Origin: Ignavibacteria bacterium
Lineage (GTDB): Bacteria > Bacteroidota > Ignavibacteria > Ignavibacteriales > Ignavibacteriaceae
DNA length: 10,505 bases
Direction: 5' to 3'
NCBI GenBank assembly: GCA_029863735.1
Contig: JAOTUT010000032.1
Coordinates: 1 to 10,505, forward strand
Under the pieces are notes generated by a model. The model was given only the letters and a program-made list of their open reading frames with translations. It was not told the origin of the DNA and did no database searches. Positions 1 through 6,207 of this stretch are shown here, piece by piece. How positions within the stretch are numbered: position 1 is the stretch's first letter; each line of letters begins with the position of its first letter. Both the position numbers and the translations under genes were made by a program.

Positions 1-675
1 TTAAGCAACTTTCAACTTGACGATAAATTCTGGGTTGGTATTGAAGCAGTGCAGGATGACATTATTTTCTTCCATAAGTTCGCCAAGCCTGATATGCCGA
101 AGCACAGAGGTATCTTCGCGTATTATTTATCGAAAAAAGAATTGATCTGGCAAAATCCGGAGTTAATTTTTCTTTTTGTACTTGATAATAAATTATATGC
201 ATACAAAGAAAAGTTTGAAGGGAGAAATTATTATTGCCTCAATTCTGTTAACGGCGAGATACTGGAAGATATTGGTGAAGACTATGAGCAGGTTAATAAT
301 CTTCGCAGTGAATCTATGATAAATGAAAGTAACGACGACTACTTATTTCCTGAAACATTCGAATCAGATTCGGTCGATCAAAATCCGGCAAGTGAATTCA
401 TTAAAGCTTTGAGGAATGATTTTGTGATTTCGGGAAAAGTTGAATTTATAATAAAAAATCAATTATTGATGATAAGTTTTCACGAAGCCAATTCTCGCGG
501 AACTTTGACCAATATTTTTAAGGCAGTTGATTTATACACAGGAAAGTATATTTTAGAAGAAGTAATCAATAAAGAAACGAGTCTGTTTTTAACCGATTCA
601 TTCTTTGTTAAAGATGAACTCCTGTTTCTTTTGTTCGGAAAGACTAGGCTTGTTGTTTACAAGATTGTTAATTGA
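1..675 (+). CDS. 5'-truncated protein of uncertain function, DUF4905-like
   Basis: The frame is open from the first base (LSNFQLDDKFWVGIEAV...) to the TGA at 673-675, so the gene begins left of the window. The GTG at 49 is an internal codon, not a convincing start. 224 residues are visible. The protein has no signal peptide or membrane segment in the visible part. It is rich in short beta-strand-like stretches with aromatic and Gly-Lys turns, such as FAYYLSKKELIWQNPE and YTGKYILEE, reminiscent of repeat blades in PQQ/beta-propeller-type proteins. The WVGIEAV...F.H.F..PD.P.HRGIFAY pattern recalls the Bacteroidota DUF4905 family, but this is from memory and unverified. Its stop lies 11 nt before the AMMECR1 start, which suggests co-transcription with the AMMECR1/MEMO genes. 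No function is assigned. An acidic, low-conservation stretch (DIGEDYEQVNN to ESDSVDQN) interrupts the middle. Confidence 0.6.
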   Translation, partial: LSNFQLDDKFWVGIEAVQDDIIFFHKFAKPDMPKHRGIFAYYLSKKELIWQNPELIFLFVLDNKLYAYKEKFEGRNYYCLNSVNGEILEDIGEDYEQVNNLRSESMINESNDDYLFPETFESDSVDQNPASEFIKALRNDFVISGKVEFIIKNQLLMISFHEANSRGTLTNIFKAVDLYTGKYILEEVINKETSLFLTDSFFVKDELLFLLFGKTRLVVYKIVN

Positions 676-676
676 C

Positions 677-682
677 AGGTGA
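677..682 (+). promoter_or_regulatory. Ribosome binding site deciding the AMMECR1 start
   Basis: AGGTGA lies 4 nt before the ATG at 687. The same frame also offers a TTG at 672 that overlaps the previous stop codon, but that TTG would place this site inside the coding region. The ATG start also gives the usual AMMECR1 N-terminus (MELSTEEKEILLKAAR). Confidence 0.5.
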
Positions 683-686
683 TATA

Positions 687-1250
687 ATGGAATTATCAAC
701 CGAAGAAAAAGAAATACTACTTAAAGCTGCACGTGAATCAATTCTGGAAGAATTCAGTGAATGTGATGTTAGTAAGATTGATTATAAAGCTTATCCAAAA
801 CTTAAAATGGAATTGGGTGGCTTCGTTACGTTGCACATTAACCATGAGCTCAGAGGATGCATTGGTTATATCATTTCTCAAAAACCTTTATTTGAAACCA
901 TAATTGAAGCAGCTAAACATTCTGCTTTTGGTGACCCACGTTTTGGGGAATTAAGCAGAGATGAACTTGATGAAGTTACAATTGAAATTTCTGTTCTCTC
1001 ACAATTTCAACCAATCAAAAGTTATGATGAAATTGAAGTTGGCAAGCATGGACTTTTACTGGAAGAAGGAGGAAGAGCAGTTCTTCTTCCGCAGGTGGCA
1101 ACAGAACAAAATTATAATCGTGCAGAATTTCTTACAGCTCTTTGTTATAAAGCAGGATTGTATGGAAATTACTGGAAAGAAAGAATGTTGAATATAAAAG
1201 TTTTTACTGCACTTGTTTTTTCAGAGAAAGGAAAAGGAGGTAGAATATGA
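687..1250 (+). CDS. amrA: AMMECR1-domain protein (AmmeMemoRadiSam system protein A)
   Basis: A 187-residue protein that is almost entirely one AMMECR1 domain, the usual length for stand-alone bacterial and archaeal members. Family hallmarks visible are the invariant LRGCIG at residues 55-60, GDPRFGEL at 82-89 followed by the conserved EL-E-V-IEISVLS segment (about 93-105), and GLLLEEGGRAVLLPQVA at 122-138. It has no signal peptide, so it is probably cytoplasmic. In many prokaryotes this family co-occurs with a MEMO1-family protein and a radical SAM enzyme (the AmmeMemoRadiSam set). The biochemical reaction is not firmly established; Cys58 in LRGCIG is the obvious candidate functional residue. 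The stop codon overlaps the MEMO start as ATGA, implying translational coupling. The ATG at 687 is preferred to the upstream TTG at 672 because of the AGGTGA site and the N-terminal fit. The symbol follows the 'protein A' naming and is only a label. Confidence 0.93.
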   Translation: MELSTEEKEILLKAARESILEEFSECDVSKIDYKAYPKLKMELGGFVTLHINHELRGCIGYIISQKPLFETIIEAAKHSAFGDPRFGELSRDELDEVTIEISVLSQFQPIKSYDEIEVGKHGLLLEEGGRAVLLPQVATEQNYNRAEFLTALCYKAGLYGNYWKERMLNIKVFTALVFSEKGKGGRI

Positions 1251-2068
1251 ATTACATTAGACCGGCTCAGGTTGCAGGTCATTTTTATCCATCAAGTCCT
1301 GAGAAGTTAAAAAAAGATATTAGACTTCTCCTTGATGTTACTAAACCAAAAGAAAGAGTTGAAAAAGTTTTTGGAATTGTAGTACCTCACGCTGGATATG
1401 TTTACTCGGGGAAGACAGCTGCCCATGCTTATAATCTTTTAATTGGGAATAAGTATAAAAGAGTTGTTGTCATTTCTCCAAGTCATTCAGAATATTTTCC
1501 GGGCATCAGCATATTCGAGGGCGATGCTTATGAAACTCCCCTAGGTATTCTAAAAGTTGATAAAGAATTTCGTGACAAACTTCTTACAACTGATGGTGAA
1601 ATATTTTTAGGCTATGAAGGACACCGAAGAGAACACGCGCTTGAAGTTCAGCTACCTTTTCTGCAATCCGTACTGAAAGATTTTAAGATTGTTCCTGTTG
1701 TGATGGGAGATCAAACAAAAAGAAATATTGATACTCTGGCTAAAAAACTAGCTGAAATTTCTGATAATGAAACATTGATTGTTGCAAGCTCGGATTTATC
1801 ACATTTTTATACCAAATCACAAGCTGATAAACTTGATTCAGTAGTTGAAAGGACAGTCAGGGAATTCGATTTTGAATCTCTTCAAAAGGATCTTGAAAAT
1901 CACACTTGTGAAGCCTGTGGAGGCGGCCCAATCGTTGTATTAATGAAAGCATCGAATCTTAAAAACATCCGTCATTCTATGGTTCTTCACAGAAGTGATT
2001 CAGGTGATGTTACAGGTGATAGCTCGGAAGTTGTCGGATATCTTTCTGCGGTTTTTTATGGAGGTTAG
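1247..2068 (+). CDS. amrB: MEMO1-family protein (AmmeMemoRadiSam system protein B)
   Basis: A 273-residue MEMO family protein, related in fold to LigB-type class III extradiol dioxygenases. Recognisable motifs are AGHFYP at 10-15, VPHAGYVYSG at 46-55, SPSH at 77-80, EHALEVQLPFL at 129-139, SSDLSHF at 181-187 and CGGGPI at 224-229. By alignment to human MEMO1 (His49, His81, Cys244), the metal-site equivalents here are His48, His80 and Cys224. All three are present, as is His186 matching human His192, so the site looks intact. Human MEMO1 binds copper or iron; the bacterial role is not settled. The start ATG overlaps the AMMECR1 stop and has a strong AAAGGAGG (1233-1240) 6 nt upstream. The protein has no signal peptide and is probably cytoplasmic. 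An additional Cys221 gives a CxxC pair with Cys224. Confidence 0.94.
   Translation: MNYIRPAQVAGHFYPSSPEKLKKDIRLLLDVTKPKERVEKVFGIVVPHAGYVYSGKTAAHAYNLLIGNKYKRVVVISPSHSEYFPGISIFEGDAYETPLGILKVDKEFRDKLLTTDGEIFLGYEGHRREHALEVQLPFLQSVLKDFKIVPVVMGDQTKRNIDTLAKKLAEISDNETLIVASSDLSHFYTKSQADKLDSVVERTVREFDFESLQKDLENHTCEACGGGPIVVLMKASNLKNIRHSMVLHRSDSGDVTGDSSEVVGYLSAVFYGG
2060..2064 (+). promoter_or_regulatory. Ribosome binding site supporting a TTG start
   Basis: GGAGG at the very end of the MEMO coding region sits 10 nt before the TTG at 2075. No ATG or GTG lies between it and the Rossmann motif of the next protein, so TTG is the likely initiation codon. Confidence 0.5.
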
Positions 2069-2074
2069 TACCGA

Positions 2075-2971
2075 TTGACAAAAAAAAGTATTGCTATAAT
2101 TGGAGCCGGTAAAATTGCTTATTCCGTCACTTCGGCACTTGTTAAATCCGGATATAATATTCAATGTGTAATTAGTAGAAAGCTAAGTTCTGCAGAGCTT
2201 CTTGCAAATAAATTTTCAATTCCCCATCACGCAAACTCTATAAGTAAAATTACTGTTGAAGTTGATATCTTCTTTTTAACAGTCCCTGATGGAGAGATAA
2301 AAAAAGTTGCTGAAAAATTATCAAGGTTAAAACGAGATTTCACGAAATGTATTTGTATACATTTCTCCGGTGTTGAAGATATTGGCGCATTAGAATCTTT
2401 AAAAAAGAAGGGTTGTGTTGTCGGCTCACTTCATATTATCAGACCATTTCCTTCAAAAAATATAGTTGATATAAAAAATTCCCCCGCATCAATCGAAGCA
2501 GAAAATAAACAAGCAACGCAGTTTTTAATTCAGTTGAGCGGGAAACTGAAACTAAAATCCCATATGATTGTTTCCGATGAAAAAGTTTTTCATCACCTTG
2601 CAGCAGTTCACAGTTCAAATTTTCTGGTCGGAAATCTTTTTAATGCATTCTCACTCATATCTTCAAAAAGTAATTCGTCTAAAAATATTCTCAGGCAGAC
2701 AACTCAATCAGCACTCGATAATGTTTTCAAATTATCACCGGCAAAAGCACTCTCTGGCCCAATTGATCGTGGTGATATCTACACAATAAAAAAACATATC
2801 GATGCATTGGATGCTAAAATAAAATCGTCTAAAAATAATCAGTTTAAACTTTTGATGAAAAATTATATTATTCAATCTCTTTCATTGTTGGAAGTCGTCA
2901 AAGCAAAATATGGAAAACTAAATAAGGGACATCTGAAAATCGAAAAGTTTTTGAAAAATCAGCTTGTTTGA
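2075..2971 (+). CDS. Rossmann-fold/DUF2520 domain protein (dehydrogenase-like)
   Basis: A 298-residue protein with two parts. The N-terminal NAD(P)-binding Rossmann domain starts at once (KKSIAIIGAGKIA, glycine motif at residues 10-15) and runs to roughly 150. The C-terminal DUF2520 helical domain resembles the C-terminal domains of the 6-phosphogluconate dehydrogenase/ketopantoate reductase/pyrroline-carboxylate reductase superfamily. Typical DUF2520 signatures are FHHLAAVHSSN around 172-182 and GPIDRGD at 228-234. The substrate is unknown, so only a probable NAD(P)-dependent oxidoreductase role can be stated. The start is TTG with GGAGG upstream; the glycine motif begins within ten residues, so no N-terminal sequence is missing. 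It follows the MEMO gene by 6 nt and is probably in the same operon. The C-terminal tail after about 245 is lysine-rich. Confidence 0.88.
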   Translation: MTKKSIAIIGAGKIAYSVTSALVKSGYNIQCVISRKLSSAELLANKFSIPHHANSISKITVEVDIFFLTVPDGEIKKVAEKLSRLKRDFTKCICIHFSGVEDIGALESLKKKGCVVGSLHIIRPFPSKNIVDIKNSPASIEAENKQATQFLIQLSGKLKLKSHMIVSDEKVFHHLAAVHSSNFLVGNLFNAFSLISSKSNSSKNILRQTTQSALDNVFKLSPAKALSGPIDRGDIYTIKKHIDALDAKIKSSKNNQFKLLMKNYIIQSLSLLEVVKAKYGKLNKGHLKIEKFLKNQLV

Positions 2972-2996
2972 TCAATTTTGTTATTTTTTTGCCAAT

Positions 2997-3036
2997 CTTA
3001 ACAAACACATAATCTTTTCTTAACAATTTTTTAACA
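2997..3036 (+). promoter_or_regulatory. Candidate Pho box array upstream of pstS
   Basis: Three near-identical heptamers, CTTAACA at 2997-3003, CTTAACA at 3019-3025 and TTTAACA at 3030-3036, start 22 and 11 bp apart. A weaker fourth copy (CATAATC, 3008-3014) fills the missing 11-bp slot. A 7-bp repeat plus 4-bp spacer is the layout of PhoB boxes in Escherichia coli, and TTAACA-type repeats at about 11 bp are the form recognised by PhoP in Bacillus. The array ends 60 bp before the pstS start codon, so a phosphate-starvation response regulator bound here could activate the operon. A -10 element should lie around 3045-3057; TAAGTT or TAGTTT are possible but poor matches. Confidence 0.6.
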
Positions 3037-3096
3037 TTGGAGTCTTAAGTTAGTTTACTCGAGAAAATCAATTATTAATTTCAAGGAGCAAGAGAA

Positions 3097-4008
3097 ATGG
3101 TTAAGCAGAAAAATATTTTATTATTCATAACAATCTTGTTACTCACACCTATTCTCTTTTTCGGATGTAAGAAGAAGGAAAACGATGAAGAGAAAACTGT
3201 AATCTCAGTAAGGGGTTCAGATACAATGGTTAATCTTGCCCAAAAGTGGGCAGAAGTTTATATGCAGAGTAATCCAAACGTTTCAATTCAGGTTACAGGT
3301 GGAGGTTCAGGAACAGGCGTAGCTGCATTGTTAAATGGTACACTCGATCTGGCAAACTCTTCAAGAGAATTAAAAAATAGTGAGTTCGAAACTGCAAAAC
3401 AAAAAGGTGTTATCCCGGTTGTATATGAAGTTGCCCTAGATGGAATTGCATTGATTGTTCATCCGGATAACAAGATAGATAATCTTACAGTAAAACAGGT
3501 GAGTGATATATTCAGCGGGAAGATTACTAACTGGAAACAGCTTGGTGGCCCCGATATGATGATTACACTATACGGAAGAGAAAATAGCAGTGGTACTTAT
3601 GAATTCTTTAAAGAGCATGTTCTCGGAAAAAATGAATCGGGCAAACAAATTGATTATGCAACTTCCACACAAGTGCTTCAAGGAACTGCAGCTCTCGCTG
3701 AAGCAGTTGCAAGAGATGTTAAAGGAATCGGCTACGGCGGAGTTGGATATTTTGCATTGAGAAATGATGTGAAAATTCTTTATATAAAGAAAGACGACAC
3801 ATCTCCGGCAATTTCTCCTGCTGAAAATGGTAAGGTAATTTATGATGTCATTTGGAATGGTGACTATTCAATTTCTAGGTACCTTTATTGTTTTACAAAT
3901 GGTCAGGCTACCGGTGAGCTCAAAAATTATATTGATTTTATTCTCTCACCAGAGGGACAAAAATTAGTTGGATCAATGGAATATATTCCATTACCTTCCA
4001 AAAAGTAA
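3097..4008 (+). CDS. pstS: Phosphate ABC transporter substrate-binding lipoprotein PstS
   Basis: A 303-residue phosphate-binding protein of the PstS family. The N-terminus is a lipoprotein signal (hydrophobic stretch 7-22) with lipobox LFFGC, so Cys24 should be lipidated. The mature protein would be anchored in the periplasm, followed by a charged KKKENDEE linker. Phosphate-binding loops are visible: RGSDTMVNLA at 39-48, GGGSGTGVAAL at 68-78 and GRENSSGTYEFF at 160-171. SSREL (88-92), DGIALIVHPDN and ITNWKQLGG are further family landmarks. AAGGAG (3083-3088) lies 8 nt before the ATG. It is the first gene of the pst operon, directly downstream of the Pho-box-like repeats, and is followed by a hairpin that may give it more transcript than the distal genes. 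Confidence 0.96.
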   Translation: MVKQKNILLFITILLLTPILFFGCKKKENDEEKTVISVRGSDTMVNLAQKWAEVYMQSNPNVSIQVTGGGSGTGVAALLNGTLDLANSSRELKNSEFETAKQKGVIPVVYEVALDGIALIVHPDNKIDNLTVKQVSDIFSGKITNWKQLGGPDMMITLYGRENSSGTYEFFKEHVLGKNESGKQIDYATSTQVLQGTAALAEAVARDVKGIGYGGVGYFALRNDVKILYIKKDDTSPAISPAENGKVIYDVIWNGDYSISRYLYCFTNGQATGELKNYIDFILSPEGQKLVGSMEYIPLPSKK

Positions 4009-4018
4009 ATCAAAAGTT

Positions 4019-4052
4019 AAAGCTTCCGGAATGAGAGAGCAGGAAGCTTTTT
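4019..4052 (+). terminator. Intercistronic hairpin with T-run between pstS and the porin gene
   Basis: A perfect 9-bp stem (AAAGCTTCC at 4019-4027 with GGAAGCTTT at 4042-4050) has a 14-nt loop and runs into five T residues (4048-4052). It begins 11 nt after the pstS stop. It has the form of an intrinsic terminator but, given the intact downstream operon with no evident new promoter, it is more likely a partial terminator or an RNA-stabilising hairpin protecting the pstS message. Confidence 0.6.
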
Positions 4053-4092
4053 AATTATTAACACGCAAGTCGAAACAAACAGAGAGAGAAAA

Positions 4093-5187
4093 ATGAAAAA
4101 AATTATTCTTACAGGATTTTTATACCTGCTTCTGTCAGCACCGAACTTTTCTCAGGAAGTTGGCGAAGGAAAAATTTCCGGATATATGTTCGGAGATTAT
4201 TTTTACAATATTATGAGAGATTCAACCATTGACAATTTAAACAATACTGGACTTAGCGGAATTCAGGATCTGCAGGGATTTGATTTCAGAAGAATTTATT
4301 TTACTTATGACTACACAATATCAGATCAGTTCAGCACCAGATTCAGGTTAGAATCGCAAACACTGGTAAGTGTAAACAATACGCTATTTGTAACGTATGT
4401 TAAAGATGCGTACCTCAACTGGAAAAATATTTTTAAAGGCAGCAATTTTATTTTTGGTATTCAACCAACTCCGGCTTTCGGTGTTTCAGAAAGTTATTGG
4501 GGCTACAGATCTCTTGAAAGAACAATAATGGATTTAAGAAGAATTGTAGGCTCAAGAGATTTAGGTGCTTCTCTTAAAGGAAGATTAACCTCTTCCGGAA
4601 GTATTAAGTATTGGTTGATGTATGGAAATGGCAGCACCCTGGCAACTGAAGGTGATAAATTTAAAAGAACATATGCACAAGTAGATTTACAACCAAGTGA
4701 AGAATGTAGATTAACTCTTTATGGTGATTATAGATTTAAAGCTGATAAAGAGTTTTCACAAATTGATCAAAGTTTTAAGAATGATGCTTTAACAACAGAT
4801 CTATTTTTAGGGTATCAGAAAAAAAATAATTTTTCTTTTGGTGTAGAATCCTTTTGGCAGGTTACTTACAATGATGCAATTCAATCCACAGAAACTGACT
4901 ATGTAATCCAAAACCGTAATGCACTAGGAGTGTCTTTATTCGGTTGGTATAAATTTACAGATATGCTGGTCGGCGTTGGTAGATACGATTATTACGATCC
5001 GAATATTTCAGGTGACTTTAGAGGTGATGCAAGGAATCTGTTTATTGCAGGTTTAAGCTTTATTCTCAATGAAAAGGTTGCAATTATACCAAACTTTCTC
5101 TTTGAAACGTATGAACAGCCTGAAGATGGTGTAACCATTGATCCATCGTTAACTGGCAGAATTACTTTTTACTTTCAGTTCTTATAG
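4093..5187 (+). CDS. Putative outer-membrane porin of the pst operon
   Basis: A 364-residue protein with an N-terminal Sec signal peptide (MKK followed by hydrophobic residues to about 16, cleavage probably near 20-21). The rest is rich in alternating aromatic/polar strands typical of an outer-membrane beta-barrel, ending in strand-like ITFYFQFL. The segments GFDFRRIYFTYDYTISD, FIFGIQPTPAFG and IVGSRDLGASLKG match the general plan of OprP/OprO-type and related Bacteroidota porins (an early FRR strand, a middle RDLG strand). The family assignment is by pattern only. Its position between pstS and pstC suggests it admits phosphate or phosphorylated compounds across the outer membrane during starvation. 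Only a weak AGAGAGAG purine run precedes the ATG. The length is somewhat shorter than Pseudomonas OprP. Specificity for phosphate is inferred from context. Confidence 0.75.
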   Translation: MKKIILTGFLYLLLSAPNFSQEVGEGKISGYMFGDYFYNIMRDSTIDNLNNTGLSGIQDLQGFDFRRIYFTYDYTISDQFSTRFRLESQTLVSVNNTLFVTYVKDAYLNWKNIFKGSNFIFGIQPTPAFGVSESYWGYRSLERTIMDLRRIVGSRDLGASLKGRLTSSGSIKYWLMYGNGSTLATEGDKFKRTYAQVDLQPSEECRLTLYGDYRFKADKEFSQIDQSFKNDALTTDLFLGYQKKNNFSFGVESFWQVTYNDAIQSTETDYVIQNRNALGVSLFGWYKFTDMLVGVGRYDYYDPNISGDFRGDARNLFIAGLSFILNEKVAIIPNFLFETYEQPEDGVTIDPSLTGRITFYFQFL

Positions 5188-5218
5188 AATGCTTTGATTT
5201 ATTATTTTTGATGTCATA

Positions 5219-6196
5219 ATGGAAGAAAAAGATTTTTACTCTCAATCGGAGAATTCAAAGTACGCTAAAAAGATAAAGAAGTTTACAAGGGTAAAAGAAT
5301 CAGCAATAAAATTCTTTTTTGCTGTGAATGGAACGATGGCGCTGATTTTTATTATCCTGATATTCATCTTTCTCTTTAAAGAAGGATTCAGAGCCTTAGA
5401 TCACATTAGTCTACTGGATTTTCTTTACTTTGATAGAGCAGATGCATCCGGAACCGTACAAAAAGTTTTTGAATGGTATCCGACATCAGAAGAACCAAGA
5501 TACTCATTGATACCTCTTTTGATAGGAACATTTCTTACAGCTTTTCCTGCAACAGTTATTTCAACATTACTCGGTGTTGGCGCAGGCATCTATCTTTCTG
5601 AAGTTGCTAACCCTAAGCTTAAAGAATTTCTCAAACCGATGATAGAGTTGTTTGCAGGAATACCTACAGTAGTACTTGGGTTTATAATGCTGGTTATTGG
5701 TGCATCATTCTTTAATGATCTTTTAAATCCTGCAAATAGATTAAATGCATTCGTTGCTGCAATCGGATTGTCTTTTGTTATCATTCCAATCATAGCTTCA
5801 CTAACTGAAGATGCACTTCACTCAATTCCTAACAAACTCAGAATGGCTTCGTATGGATTAGGTGCAACAAAATGGCAAACCATCAGCAAAGTTATTTTGC
5901 CCGCTGCGTTCAGTGGTGTTTCAGCAAGTATTATTCTTGGTTTCGGCAGAGCAATCGGAGAAACGATGATAGTTCTTATGTGTGCAGGCAATGCCGCAAA
6001 TATTACATCAAACATCTTCCTTAGTGTCCGAACGATGACAGCCACTATTGCCGCAGAGATGGGTGAAGTATCACAGGGTTCAGATCATTATTACTCATTA
6101 TTCTTCATTGGAATTGTTTTATTCACGTTTACCTTTTTCCTGAACCTGATTGCTGAAATTATTATTAACAGGATGAGAAAGAAAAACACCTTTTAG
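5219..6196 (+). CDS. pstC: Phosphate ABC transporter permease PstC
   Basis: A 325-residue inner-membrane permease with about six transmembrane helices. TM1 spans about residues 32-53 after a basic cytoplasmic N-terminus of some 31 residues. A periplasmic segment (about 57-95, including FEWYP) precedes the conserved YSLIPLLIGTF that opens the core permease domain. The cytoplasmic EAA-type coupling loop, ASYGLGATKWQT at 210-221, contacts PstB. The PstC hallmark GRAIGETMIVLM starts at 243, with Arg244 and Glu248 as the charged membrane residues. It pairs with PstA to form the phosphate channel. There is no recognisable Shine-Dalgarno sequence; the ATG follows a tiny out-of-frame ATG-TCA-TAA whose stop overlaps the start (TAATG), so initiation may depend on a leaderless-type or re-initiation mode. 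It lies 31 nt after the porin gene. Confidence 0.96.
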   Translation: MEEKDFYSQSENSKYAKKIKKFTRVKESAIKFFFAVNGTMALIFIILIFIFLFKEGFRALDHISLLDFLYFDRADASGTVQKVFEWYPTSEEPRYSLIPLLIGTFLTAFPATVISTLLGVGAGIYLSEVANPKLKEFLKPMIELFAGIPTVVLGFIMLVIGASFFNDLLNPANRLNAFVAAIGLSFVIIPIIASLTEDALHSIPNKLRMASYGLGATKWQTISKVILPAAFSGVSASIILGFGRAIGETMIVLMCAGNAANITSNIFLSVRTMTATIAAEMGEVSQGSDHYYSLFFIGIVLFTFTFFLNLIAEIIINRMRKKNTF

Positions 6197-6207
6197 TTTA
6201 ATATGAT

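Noticed and set aside
672..689. TTG at 672 as the start of the AMMECR1 gene
   Set aside because: It overlaps the upstream stop codon and adds only MTGDI; the ATG at 687 has AGGTGA 4 nt upstream and matches the family's N-terminus.
2954..2990. Terminator after the DUF2520 gene
   Set aside because: A T-rich run is present, but the only pairing before it is ATCA/TGAT, too short for a credible stem.
4057..4063. ATTAACA before the porin gene as a second Pho box
   Set aside because: A single copy with no partner 11 bp on either side, so it is expected by chance in AT-rich DNA.
5590..6045. Two minus-strand open frames inside pstC (and a similar one inside pstA at 6762-6968)
   Set aside because: They are antisense to strongly conserved permease motifs, including the EAA loops, and show no protein-like features of their own.
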